Of a stretch of DNA of 64,000 nucleotides, positions 17,756-25,838 are shown piece after piece; position 1 is the first letter of the stretch, and the number at the start of each line of letters is the position of its first letter. The translations under genes were made by a program, and so were the position numbers. Source of the stretch: Martelella limonii (GTDB taxonomy: Bacteria; Pseudomonadota; Alphaproteobacteria; Rhizobiales; Rhizobiaceae); assembly GCF_013344475.1 (NCBI RefSeq), contig NZ_JABUOU010000005.1, positions 86,741-150,740 of the forward strand, given 5' to 3'. A model generated the notes under the pieces. That model was not told where the DNA came from and searched no databases. It saw nothing but the letters and a program-made list of their open reading frames with translations.

Positions 17756-18352
17756 TCAGCTGCGCGCGAATTCCAGAAGCGGAGCGATGTCATGATTGTC
17801 CGCCGCGCGTAATGCTGTGACGTAGCGTCCTCGCAATTCACCAATGTTGGCCAGACTGCCGCCGCCCCAAGTAAAAGGATCGCCGCCAAGCCGCTCGATC
17901 AGAAGGTCGGCCGCGAGACGTGCGTGCCGTCCATTTCCGTTTGGGAAGGGGTGGATGGCGACGAGGCGATGATGGAATCTGACTGCCATCTCATCCGGCG
18001 GAAAGGTCTTGTGTTCAATCCAGTAATGGATGTCGCTCAATAAGCTCGCGAGCTCCATTCCAATACGATAAGCCTGAACGCCGATGTTGCGCTCCGTCGT
18101 CCGGAACGTGCCGGCCCACTGCCAGACATCACCGAACATCCGCTTATGTAATGTTCGCATGAAGTCTTCGCTGAGCATCCGCTCGAGTGGCAAGCGCCGC
18201 CGGCCACGCGCCCAAGCCACACCCTCGACGATGTTTTCTTCTTCAGCTTCGTTGAGGTCGCGGCGGTGAGTGATCCAGGTCTGGAGCAAACCCTCTCGTT
18301 CCTGCGGCTCAAGCGGCGTCGCGTCTTCAGGTTCCTGGAAAAGATCTGTCAT
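17756..18352 (-). CDS. Fic-domain mobile mystery protein B
   Basis: 198 aa. The Fic core has the helix-loop-helix motif HPFPNGNGRH at residues 134-143 followed by AR, and the upstream flap segment (FGDVWQWAGTFRTTERNIG, ~73-91). Fic enzymes usually transfer AMP to target proteins through the motif histidine. Here the acidic residue of HxFx(D/E)GNGR, which binds the metal, is asparagine (N138), so activity may differ. The N-terminal region (~20-60) matches mobile mystery protein B. It overlaps the HTH gene upstream by 4 bp, forming the usual A-B pair found in mobile gene contexts. A toxin/antitoxin-like or phage-related role is inference. Confidence 0.85.
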   Translation of the reverse strand: MTDLFQEPEDATPLEPQEREGLLQTWITHRRDLNEAEEENIVEGVAWARGRRRLPLERMLSEDFMRTLHKRMFGDVWQWAGTFRTTERNIGVQAYRIGMELASLLSDIHYWIEHKTFPPDEMAVRFHHRLVAIHPFPNGNGRHARLAADLLIERLGGDPFTWGGGSLANIGELRGRYVTALRAADNHDIAPLLEFARS

Positions 18353-18810
18353 ACTTCGTTCCAGAGATCGCGCTCAGAGAGCCTGTCGCGGATGTAAGCC
18401 TGAACGCGAGATTCAAAATCCGCATTGTCCGTACCCTGGGCTTCCAAACGCATCGTGTGTGCGACACGCTGGAGTTCGCACATTGCAATCTTGCGCGCCC
18501 GCGCCTCGACAAAGGCGTCAAGCGAGCTGTTTGGAACGAGGGCATAGACGAGCGTGCAATCCAGTGCCTCGGCGGCGCGTCGCAAGGTATTGAGTTGGAT
18601 TGTTCCAGCTGCTTCCGACTTTTCGATTGATTCAACTGTTTGGGGGCGGACGCCAAGGCGCGCGCCCAGCTGCGCACCCGTCATGCCGAGGGCATCGCGT
18701 AGCGCTCGTATCCATCCCTTCGGCGGTGCCCGAAACCGATCAATTGGTTGGAGCGCCTGAAGTCTTTCGTCAAGCCGTCCCCGTGCTCTTTTGCGAGTGT
18801 CACTTTTCAC
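18349..18810 (-). CDS. HTH-domain mobile mystery protein A
   Basis: 153 aa from a GTG at 18810. An XRE/lambda-repressor-type HTH lies at about residues 33-85 (RALRDALGMTGAQLGARLGV, then VESIEKSEAAGTI). The N-terminal QLDERL-like segment and overall length fit mobile mystery protein A. It overlaps the Fic gene by 4 bp. There is no Shine-Dalgarno; the start codon sits 4 bp from the first of five regularly spaced palindromes, so the protein very likely binds them and represses its own operon. Confidence 0.8.
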   Translation of the reverse strand: MKSDTRKRARGRLDERLQALQPIDRFRAPPKGWIRALRDALGMTGAQLGARLGVRPQTVESIEKSEAAGTIQLNTLRRAAEALDCTLVYALVPNSSLDAFVEARARKIAMCELQRVAHTMRLEAQGTDNADFESRVQAYIRDRLSERDLWNEV

Positions 18811-18813
18811 TTC

Positions 18814-18962
18814 TACAGCCTACAAACTGATAATAGGCTAATTTTTATCAGAATGTAGGCTGATTTTCAACTAATTTATATCAGTCTATAGGCTGCTTAT
18901 GTCGATTAAAATATCAGTCGATAGTCTGATATATAGCCGTTCGCGTCAGTCTGTAGTCTGAT
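18814..18962 (-). promoter_or_regulatory. array of five 18-bp palindromic operators, 32-33-bp period
   Basis: Sites: TACAGCCTACAAACTGAT (18814-18831, reads ATCAG... on the minus strand), ATCAGAATGTAGGCTGAT (18847-18864), ATCAGTCTATAGGCTGCT (18880-18897), ATCAGTCGATAGTCTGAT (18913-18930) and GTCAGTCTGTAGTCTGAT (18945-18962). The common core is ATCAG-N8-CTGAT with TRTAG inside. Start-to-start distances are 33, 33, 33 and 32 bp, about three helical turns, so all sites face the same side of the DNA. The array ends 4 bp from the GTG of the HTH gene. Cooperative binding and autorepression by mobile mystery protein A is the obvious inference. Confidence 0.7.
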
Positions 18963-19069
18963 CCTCCCGAGATGCCTCGGGTCAGCCATCGGCATCCGAA
19001 TTGGACCGGCCGCGCTCGAAGCACCCCATGAAGATGCCAGGGAGGTAAATGAGATCGACTCAAATAATT

Positions 19070-19174
19070 CCAAGTGGATAGCTTTGTGACACCAGGGTCC
19101 GTCGGTTCTGATCCCATCAAGACCTTGATGCTGTCCGTCGCTAAGGGCTATCTCATTCCAATATCCGGGCAAAG
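19070..19174 (+). repeat. dispersed intergenic repeat, copy D
   Basis: Starts CCAAGTGGATAGC (19070). Core GGTTCTGATCCCATCAAGAC at 19104, and CCAATATCCGGGC at 19158. Copy E has the same two blocks with the identical 54-bp offset (29608 and 29662), so D and E are homologous over at least 70 bp. Confidence 0.6.
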
Positions 19175-19359
19175 ACCCGAAAGGGAGTGCTCTGCCCGTG
19201 AAAGCTGAATGGTGTGGTCCTGGAGAGGTCTTCAGCGTTTTCGTGGCCGCGATCAACGGCAGCCAGACGTTGGCCGGGCCTTCTTGCCAAGTCGACCTCC
19301 TCGGCAATCCGATGGCGCAATGGCAAGATCGATTGCTCCAACGAACCGCGCGACATCTG

Positions 19360-19812
19360 TCAGTCGTCGCACATCGTGATCGTGGCGTAGATCTGCCCGG
19401 CGTCGGTGGCGGATCTGATGGTCTTGAGTGTTTCGGAAGACCGCAATTTGCGGGATATCGCCGATAGAAGCTTCAGGTGCTCCGCCTGGTCGCCGGGCGG
19501 CGTGAGGATCAGACAAATGACATCCACGGGTCGATCGTCGATCGCCTCAAACGCGATCGGTCTCGCAAGCCGGATGAGGAGTGCAAACGGCGCGGCTACG
19601 CCTTCAACCGGCGCGTGAGGAATGGCGATCCCGTCGCCGAAGCCTGTTGATCCCAGCTTCTCGCGATGCTCCAATGCGCCAACAATGTCGGATCGATCGA
19701 CGCCCAGGACCTGCGCCGCCCGATTGGACATCAGCTGCAGCAGATTGGCTTTGGAGGCGGCAGATACATCGATCAGGACATCGTCCGGCCGCATGACTTC
19801 GGAAATTCTCAT
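19360..19812 (-). CDS. PTS IIA-Ntr-like protein linked to kdp
   Basis: 150 aa, the full length of a PtsN-type EIIA domain. The phosphorylatable histidine is H66 in GIAIPHAP, followed by the conserved RLARPIAF and DVICLILTPP segments. It lacks any sugar-specific partner gene nearby. It begins 61 bp after kdpE on the same strand and is probably in the kdp transcript. In E. coli, IIA-Ntr is known to bind KdpD and TrkA and to tune potassium uptake according to its phosphorylation state; a dedicated paralogue inside a kdp operon suggests the same role here. The chromosomal ptsN normally lies by rpoN, so this is probably a second copy. Confidence 0.8.
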   Translation of the reverse strand: MRISEVMRPDDVLIDVSAASKANLLQLMSNRAAQVLGVDRSDIVGALEHREKLGSTGFGDGIAIPHAPVEGVAAPFALLIRLARPIAFEAIDDRPVDVICLILTPPGDQAEHLKLLSAISRKLRSSETLKTIRSATDAGQIYATITMCDD

Positions 19813-19873
19813 ATGCTACTCACTTCCAGTGCTTGACCGCGTGGGCTGCGCGCGTGGGCGCTCCCGGTCGATA

Positions 19874-20566
19874 TCAGTCGGCTTCGCGCAGCCGGTAACC
19901 GACGCCCGTCTCCGTCGTGATGTATTGCGGCTCGTCGGGGCTCAGTTCGATCTTCTGTCGAAGCTGGCGGACATAGACACGGAGATACTGGACGTCGGCG
20001 GAACCGCCCCAGACCGCCTCGAGCAAGTGCCGATGGGTGATGACCTTGCCGGCGTGTTGCACGAGAACGCGCAGGATGTCGTATTCCTTCGGCGAAAGCT
20101 TGATCTCCTTGTCGCCGACCCTGACGATCCGCTTGACGAGGTCGACGGAGAGCGCGCCGGTCTGGAAAATCGGACGTTCGCCCTGTTGCTGGAGCTTGTG
20201 ACGCAAGGCGACGCGGATGCGCGCCGCCAGTTCCTTGGTGCCGAAGGGTTTGGTGACATAGTCGTCCGCGCCGAGTTCCAGCGCCCTGACGATGCCGGCT
20301 TCGTCTGTCCGGCTCGATAGGATGATGATCGGCAGTTCGACGCCGTCGTTGCGCCACCTGGCCAGGAGGTCATGACCGGGCATGTCGGGAAGGCCGAGGT
20401 CCAGGATGATCAGGTCGGGCTCGCCTGCGGCGACGCTCTCCGTCGCCTCCCTGGCATTCATCGCTTCGACGACCTTGTAGCCCTCGACCGACAGACCGAC
20501 GCGCAGCAGTTTGCGGATCGGCACTTCGTCGTCGACAATCAGTATCCGGATGGTTGGATTGGTCAT
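19874..20566 (-). CDS. kdpE: KdpE response regulator
   Basis: 230 aa from ATG 20566; a longer frame to 20839 lies inside kdpD and is rejected. Receiver domain: acidic pair in VDDE (12-14), phospho-acceptor D56 in ILDLGLPD, conserved K106 in TKPFG. The C-terminal OmpR/PhoB winged helix ends VGYRLREAD. The start overlaps the kdpD stop by 4 bp (ATGA). It is the cytoplasmic partner that, once phosphorylated by KdpD, activates kdp transcription at low potassium. Confidence 0.93.
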   Translation of the reverse strand: MTNPTIRILIVDDEVPIRKLLRVGLSVEGYKVVEAMNAREATESVAAGEPDLIILDLGLPDMPGHDLLARWRNDGVELPIIILSSRTDEAGIVRALELGADDYVTKPFGTKELAARIRVALRHKLQQQGERPIFQTGALSVDLVKRIVRVGDKEIKLSPKEYDILRVLVQHAGKVITHRHLLEAVWGGSADVQYLRVYVRQLRQKIELSPDEPQYITTETGVGYRLREAD

Positions 20567-23280
20567 GATGCATCTCCCAGTCTCGGCGGGTTCGCCGGCG
20601 TCGGCATCCGGATCGTGAAGACGGCGCCGCTCCGATCCGTCCTGTTGGCGGATGTGACCGTGCCCCCCATCGCCTCGACGAACCCCCTGCATATCGAGAG
20701 ACCGAGGCCCGTGCCGGCGAGAACATGGTCGCGCTTGCGCGCGCGATGGAAGCTGTCGAAGACCCTTTCCAGGTCGGCCGGCGGAATGCCCGGTCCTTCG
20801 TCCAGTATCTGGATCATCACCCACTTTCCATCCTTCCACGCTCGCATCCGGATCGTGGTCTGCGGTGGCGCGTATTTTGCAGCATTGTCCAGAAGATTGA
20901 AGATCACCTGCTCGAACAGGACGGGATCAACCTTGAGCATGGGAAGATCCGCCGGCAATTCGGTGCGGACATGATGCCGCGACAACATCTTTTGCGCCCG
21001 GCGGAGCGCCGATCCCACCATGTCGTCAAGATATTGCAGCGAGGCGTTCGGCTCCATCGCGCCGGTTTCGATCCGCGACATGTCGAGGAGATTGGCAATG
21101 AACCTGTTCAACCGTTCCGACTCGTCGACGATCGTGGAAAGCATGTCGTTGCGATCCTGTTCGCTCAGTGCCGCCGAATAATCGCGGAGGTTTCCGGCAG
21201 CGCCCAGAATGGCCGCCAGCGGGGTCTTGAGGTCGTGCGATATCGATGCCAGCAATGCGGAGCGCAGTTTGTCGGCTTCCGCGGCCAGCCTTGCCTTGTC
21301 GACGTCCGCGACAAGCTGGATACGCTCGATCGCAACCGCTGCCTGGTCGGCCAGCGCATCCAGCAGCCGCTGTTCTTCAGGCGTGAGCAGCGGTCCTTGC
21401 CTGTCACTGTCCAGGCCGACAACGCCCACCGGCGTCTCGCCTGTGGTAAGGGGGACATAGAGGCGGGCGGCGCCCGGCAAGGTGTCCGCCCCCCGTCCGG
21501 CCGGTCGGTTATGTTCCAACGCCCAGCGTGCCGCCGCGATGTCGGCATCGACAAGCGTATCGTCCGGAGGCACGCCCGCCCTGACCGCCACCGTGCCGTT
21601 TTCCCGCAGAAGTATGATGATGCGCGCCTTGAGCATGGAGGCCATCTGATGGGCGGATGCCCACAGCACGTCATCCAGCGTACTTGCTCCGGCCAGTTTC
21701 CGGCTGAATGAATAGAGCGCTTCCGTCGTTCGGGCCCGCGCCTTGGCGGCGATCGTCTGCGCCCTGGCGCGCGCGGCGACATTCGACACGATCACGGCCA
21801 CGATCGTGAAAAACACGACGGAGATGATCTCGCGCGGTCGCGAAATCAGGAATGTATGATAGGGATTGGTGAAGAAGAAATTGTAGCAGGCGGCCGACAA
21901 CACGCTGGCGTAAAGCGATGGCAACAGGCCGAACCAGACGGCGACGGTGACCACGCCGGTCAGGAATATCAGCGCGATGTGTTCGACGCCGAGCCAGGGC
22001 CAGAGCGCCAAGCCGAAGCCGACCGCCATCGCAACGACCAATGTCGATTTCAGATAGGCCTTCCAGTCCGGACGCGAACGCGGTTCCGCGACCGCGACAG
22101 AGGCTCTGGACGCCGGCACGCCGCCAGGCTTGCTTCCGGCCACCACATCGACGCTGATGTCGCCGGCATGACGGACAAGTTCGTGAACGACGGAACCGTG
22201 CAGGATCTCGAACCATCGAGACCGCTCGCTCTTGCCGATGACGATATGGGTGATGTTGTTGGCGCGGGCATAGGCCACGATATCGGCGGCGACACGACCG
22301 CCGCCGCCGGGAACGGTCACCGCATCCCCTTCGAGGCTCTGGGCCAGACGCAGCGCCGCGGCGATCCGATCCCGACCATCATCGTCCAGGCTCTGCGTGC
22401 GCCGCCCCTCGACATGGAGCGCGACCCATGGCGCGTGCAGACGATCCGCGAGCCTTTTGGCGTAACGTACGAGCCCTGACGAGCACGGGTCCTCGTTGAC
22501 GCAAACGAGGATCCGCTCGCCGGCCGGCCACGGCCCCTCGATCGCGCTCTGGCGCATCTGGGAGAGGAGTTGCTGGTCGACGCGCTGGGCCGTCTGGCGC
22601 AAGGCCAGTTCGCGCAGCGCCGTCAGGTTCCGCGGCGAGAAATAGTTCTCGATCGCGCGCTTGGCGGTCCTCGGAACATAGACCTTGCCTTCATTCAGCC
22701 GCTTGATCAGGTCGTCGGGCGTAATGTCGATGATCTCGACGTCATCGGCCTTTTGGAGAATGGAATCGGGAAGCGTCTCCCGGACCCGAATGCGCGTGAT
22801 CTGCGCGACCACGTCATTCAGGCTCTCCAGATGCTGGATATTGAGCGTCGTATAGACGTCGATGCCATGGTCGAGGAGTTCGAGAACATCGAGATACCGC
22901 TTGGGATGACGGCTGCCCGGCGCGTTGGTGTGCGCCAGTTCATCGACAAGCACCAGCGCCGGACCGCGTTCCAGCACCGCATCCAGATCCATTTCCTCAA
23001 GGACCCGGCCCTTGTATTCGATCTTTGTCCTTGGAATGACCTCGAAACCGCGAACCAGGGCCTCGGTTTCCTTTCGGCCATGTGTTTCGACCACGCCGAT
23101 GACGACATCGTCGCCATCGGACTTGCGGGCCCGGCCGGAAAGCAACATTTCGTAGGTCTTGCCGACGCCGGGCGCGGCGCCCAGAAAGATCTTCAGGCGG
23201 CCGCGTGTTTCCTGCTCCGCCTTTTCCAGCAGCGCGTCAGGAGAAGGCCGTGTATCGCGCGCTGACTCTTCCGTTCCCAT
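20563..23280 (-). CDS. kdpD: KdpD potassium-sensing histidine kinase
   Basis: 905 aa, full length. The KdpD N-terminal ATP-binding domain has Walker A GAAPGVGKT (34-42) and the DELAHTNAPGSRH segment. A USP-like domain follows (~250-380), then four closely spaced membrane helices (DUF4118, ~400-500), a GAF region and HisKA with SHDLKTPLAA (histidine near residue 685). HATPase_c carries the N box NLLDNAAKY and a G box with GTGLGLSI. It senses potassium/turgor at the inner membrane and phosphorylates KdpE. It starts 187 bp after kdpC, a wider gap than elsewhere in the operon. Confidence 0.95.
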   Translation of the reverse strand: MGTEESARDTRPSPDALLEKAEQETRGRLKIFLGAAPGVGKTYEMLLSGRARKSDGDDVVIGVVETHGRKETEALVRGFEVIPRTKIEYKGRVLEEMDLDAVLERGPALVLVDELAHTNAPGSRHPKRYLDVLELLDHGIDVYTTLNIQHLESLNDVVAQITRIRVRETLPDSILQKADDVEIIDITPDDLIKRLNEGKVYVPRTAKRAIENYFSPRNLTALRELALRQTAQRVDQQLLSQMRQSAIEGPWPAGERILVCVNEDPCSSGLVRYAKRLADRLHAPWVALHVEGRRTQSLDDDGRDRIAAALRLAQSLEGDAVTVPGGGGRVAADIVAYARANNITHIVIGKSERSRWFEILHGSVVHELVRHAGDISVDVVAGSKPGGVPASRASVAVAEPRSRPDWKAYLKSTLVVAMAVGFGLALWPWLGVEHIALIFLTGVVTVAVWFGLLPSLYASVLSAACYNFFFTNPYHTFLISRPREIISVVFFTIVAVIVSNVAARARAQTIAAKARARTTEALYSFSRKLAGASTLDDVLWASAHQMASMLKARIIILLRENGTVAVRAGVPPDDTLVDADIAAARWALEHNRPAGRGADTLPGAARLYVPLTTGETPVGVVGLDSDRQGPLLTPEEQRLLDALADQAAVAIERIQLVADVDKARLAAEADKLRSALLASISHDLKTPLAAILGAAGNLRDYSAALSEQDRNDMLSTIVDESERLNRFIANLLDMSRIETGAMEPNASLQYLDDMVGSALRRAQKMLSRHHVRTELPADLPMLKVDPVLFEQVIFNLLDNAAKYAPPQTTIRMRAWKDGKWVMIQILDEGPGIPPADLERVFDSFHRARKRDHVLAGTGLGLSICRGFVEAMGGTVTSANRTDRSGAVFTIRMPTPANPPRLGDAS

Positions 23281-23467
23281 CTCGTCATTCCCGCCACGTT
23301 GAGGCCATCAAATGCAACCACCCGAAAGTGCAGTCGCTTGTCGAGCCGTCCGCCGTTCCACTTCCCATGATGCCGCCTCCGGGTCTGCGAACCGTCGATC
23401 CCGGAGACGGCTTCGATGGACATGCCATCGCATAGGTATGGCGCTTTTGGTCTGCGGACAATCACGC

Positions 23468-24022
23468 TCAGTTCATCGCATCGAGCGCGATGTTGAGTTC
23501 AAGGACGTTGACGATGCGGTCCGTGCTGAGGAACCCGCCGGGAGAGAATGCCGCCTGGCGGACGAGCGTCTCGACCGGCGCGACTTCGAGTCCACGCGCG
23601 GCAGCCACGCGTCCGGCCTGATAGAGCGCGCCGTCCTCGGAGATATGCGGATCGAGACCCGCTCCGGATGCGGCTGCGAGATCGGCAGGCAACGGGTTGT
23701 CCGGGGTCGCGCCGTAGCGTTCCACCATGGCGCGACCGCGGTCGGCGATATCTGTGCTCGTCGGCGACTTGTTGCTGCCGCCGGCGCCCGCGCCGTTATA
23801 ATCGACGGCTGAGGGCCGCGGCCAGAAGTAGCGGGGTTCGGTGAAGGCCTGCGCCACCTGGCGGCTGCCGATGACCGCGCCGCTTTCGCCGATGATCAGC
23901 GAACCATTGGCGGTGTCGGGGGCGATCGCCCGGGCCACGGCCCAGACGGCTGTTGCATAGCCCGCGACGCATATCAGCATGGTCGCCGCGGCAATGCGAA
24001 TACTCGACAGAAAAAGTTGCAT
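23468..24022 (-). CDS. kdpC: KdpC subunit of potassium-transporting ATPase
   Basis: 184 aa. One N-terminal membrane helix (about 8-30) is followed by the periplasmic domain with the family motifs SLIIGE, YFWPRPSAVDYN, SGSG-like ASGAGLDPHIS and RV(A)AARGL. KdpC stabilises ATP binding and complex assembly of KdpFABC. It starts 16 bp after the kdpA stop, with GGAGA before the ATG. Confidence 0.93.
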   Translation of the reverse strand: MQLFLSSIRIAAATMLICVAGYATAVWAVARAIAPDTANGSLIIGESGAVIGSRQVAQAFTEPRYFWPRPSAVDYNGAGAGGSNKSPTSTDIADRGRAMVERYGATPDNPLPADLAAASGAGLDPHISEDGALYQAGRVAAARGLEVAPVETLVRQAAFSPGGFLSTDRIVNVLELNIALDAMN

Positions 24023-24038
24023 CTTTCGGATCTCCGGA

Positions 24039-25712
24039 TCAGTTCATGAACATGACGTGTTCGGCAATCGGGCCGAGCGTCGCCGCCGGGAAGAAGGTGA
24101 GCGCGCCGATGACGAGGATCGTCGAGGCGAGCATGGTCGCGAAGACGCCGCTTTCGACGCTGAGCGTGCCGCTCGATTCGACGCTGCGCCGCTTGGCCGA
24201 CAGCGAGCCGACGATCGCGAGCGGCAGGATGATCGGAATGAACCGCGCGAGCAGCATCACGATCCCGGTCGCGATGTTCCACGGAACGGTGCCATCGCCG
24301 AGCCCCTCGAAGCCGGAGCCGTTATTGGCGCTGGCCGACGTAAACTCGTAGAGCATCTCGGAGAAGCCATGCGGTCCGACATTGTTGAGCGTGTCGGCGC
24401 CCCACGGCGTTGCGGCGAAGATTGCCGTCCCGCCCAGGATGAACAGGCCATGCGCCAACAGGGCGAACAGCGCGAACTTCACCTCCCGTGCTTCCACGCG
24501 CCAACCGAGATATTCCGGCGTGCGGCCGATCATCATCCCGGCAATGAAGACGCCGACGACGATATAGAGGAACATGTTGATCATGCCGACGCCGACGCCG
24601 CCGAAGGTGGAATTTAGCCACATGCCGATCATCGGCATCAGCCCGGTCATCGGGTTGAGGCTGTCATGCATGGCCCCGACCGAACCGTTCGAAGTCGAGG
24701 TCGTCAGCACCGACCATAGAGGGCCGCCGGTTGCGCCGAAGCGCAGTTCCTTGCCCTCGAGATTGCCGACGGTCTGCTCGATCGGCAGGTTGGCGAAGGC
24801 TTCTGTCGGCGCGGATTCGAAATAGACCGCGCCTGCGATCTTGACCGCGATGAAGCCCAGCATCACCGCGAAGATCACCATGGCGTGGCGCTTGCGCTCG
24901 ATGATCCGGCCGAACATCCATACGCAGGCCATCGGGATCAGGATGATGGCGACCATCTCGATGATGTTGGTCCAGAAGCTGGGGTTCTCCAGCGGATGGG
25001 TCGAGTTGGGACCGAAGAAGCCGCCGCCATTGGTGCCGAGCTGCTTGATCGACACGAAGGCGGCGACCGGACCACGGGCAATGGTTTGCTGCACGCCTTC
25101 CAGCGTGGTCGCGATCGCCGCCCCATCGAACGTCATCGGCACGCCGCCGAGAACGAGGAGGATGGCGAATAGGACAGCAACCGGCAGCAGGACGAGGAAG
25201 GACGCGCGCTGCAGGTCAACGAAGAAATTGCCAAGCGGCTTGCCGGCAAGACCGCGGGCGAGCGCGGCAAGCGCCGCGATGCCGGTGGCTGCAGACACGA
25301 ACTGCAGCCACATCAGGCCGCCGAGCTGCGACAGGTAGCTGAGCGATACCTCACCCGAATAATGCTGCAGATTGGTGTTGGAGGTGAACGAGGCTGCCGT
25401 GTTGAAGATCAGGCTGCCCTCCAATGCGCCCTTGCCGTCGGGATTGAGCGGCAGGGCCTGCTGCAGGGCGAGAAACCCGAAGGTGACCACGAACATGACG
25501 ATGTTGAAGGCCAGCATGGCGACCATGTAGCGCTTCCAGTTCTGGTCCTGGATGCATGTGGCGCCGCCGATCGACTGGAACAGGCGGGTGAAGCCGCCGG
25601 CCTCGCCCCTGTTCGGGTCCATGGCCCATTTCATGTAGCGGCCGAGCGGCCAGGAAACGAGCGCCGTGCCGCCAACGACGAGGACGACGAAGATTATGGA
25701 TTGAATGAACAT
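24039..25712 (-). CDS. kdpA: KdpA potassium-translocating subunit
   Basis: 557 aa, ten or so membrane helices. The four selectivity-filter loops are visible: FTSNTNLQHYSG, LGTNGGGFFGPNSTHPLENP, the TSTSNGSVGAMHDSLNP segment and the SANNGSGFEGL segment. It forms the channel-like, potassium-binding part of the Kdp pump. Unusually it follows kdpB rather than preceding it; a 26-codon membrane peptide gene lies between (27 bp upstream of this start). GGAG lies 8 nt before the ATG. Confidence 0.95.
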   Translation of the reverse strand: MFIQSIIFVVLVVGGTALVSWPLGRYMKWAMDPNRGEAGGFTRLFQSIGGATCIQDQNWKRYMVAMLAFNIVMFVVTFGFLALQQALPLNPDGKGALEGSLIFNTAASFTSNTNLQHYSGEVSLSYLSQLGGLMWLQFVSAATGIAALAALARGLAGKPLGNFFVDLQRASFLVLLPVAVLFAILLVLGGVPMTFDGAAIATTLEGVQQTIARGPVAAFVSIKQLGTNGGGFFGPNSTHPLENPSFWTNIIEMVAIILIPMACVWMFGRIIERKRHAMVIFAVMLGFIAVKIAGAVYFESAPTEAFANLPIEQTVGNLEGKELRFGATGGPLWSVLTTSTSNGSVGAMHDSLNPMTGLMPMIGMWLNSTFGGVGVGMINMFLYIVVGVFIAGMMIGRTPEYLGWRVEAREVKFALFALLAHGLFILGGTAIFAATPWGADTLNNVGPHGFSEMLYEFTSASANNGSGFEGLGDGTVPWNIATGIVMLLARFIPIILPLAIVGSLSAKRRSVESSGTLSVESGVFATMLASTILVIGALTFFPAATLGPIAEHVMFMN

Positions 25713-25739
25713 CGAGAAGTCTCCGGCTTCGTTGGAAGA

Positions 25740-25820
25740 TCAGGCCCGGTCGACGGCATCGGTCATGACGAGCAGAAGCCCGAAGACCGCCAGTCCGAGA
25801 ACGAGATAGAGGATGGTCAT
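25740..25820 (-). CDS. 26-residue Kdp-associated membrane peptide (KdpF-like)
   Basis: Reads MTILYLVLGLAVFGLLLVMT then DAVDRA, a single membrane helix with a short acidic/basic C-terminus. It sits between kdpB (19 bp) and kdpA (27 bp), where KdpF or the small companion ORF of kdp operons is found in many bacteria. A second, more canonical KdpF ending LLRPERF lies at 28161-28250. It probably binds and stabilises the KdpABC complex. It is too short for routine gene finding. Confidence 0.65.
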   Translation of the reverse strand: MTILYLVLGLAVFGLLLVMTDAVDRA

Positions 25821-25838
25821 GTGTCGCATTCCTTGTGG

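Larger units (their letters stand above)
18811..19359. other. intergenic region: operator array plus repeat copy D
   Basis: About 550 bp upstream of the mobile mystery operon and downstream of the IIA-Ntr-like gene. The first 150 bp hold the palindrome array; 19070-19174 holds repeat copy D. The array is strikingly AT-rich compared with the flanks. ORFs spanning it are not credible. Confidence 0.5.

Noticed and set aside
18814-18962. Short CRISPR-like array
   Set aside because: Repeat units are 18-bp palindromes with only 14-15-bp spacers, there are no cas genes, and the placement beside an HTH gene fits operators.
18906-19307. 133-aa minus-strand ORF through repeat D
   Set aside because: It runs across the operator array and repeat; the homologous stretch in copy E is not open in the same frame, so it is not a conserved gene.
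20567-20839. Longer KdpE start
   Set aside because: The extra 91 residues lie inside kdpD in another frame and show no receiver-domain features; ATG 20566 overlaps the kdpD stop in the usual way.
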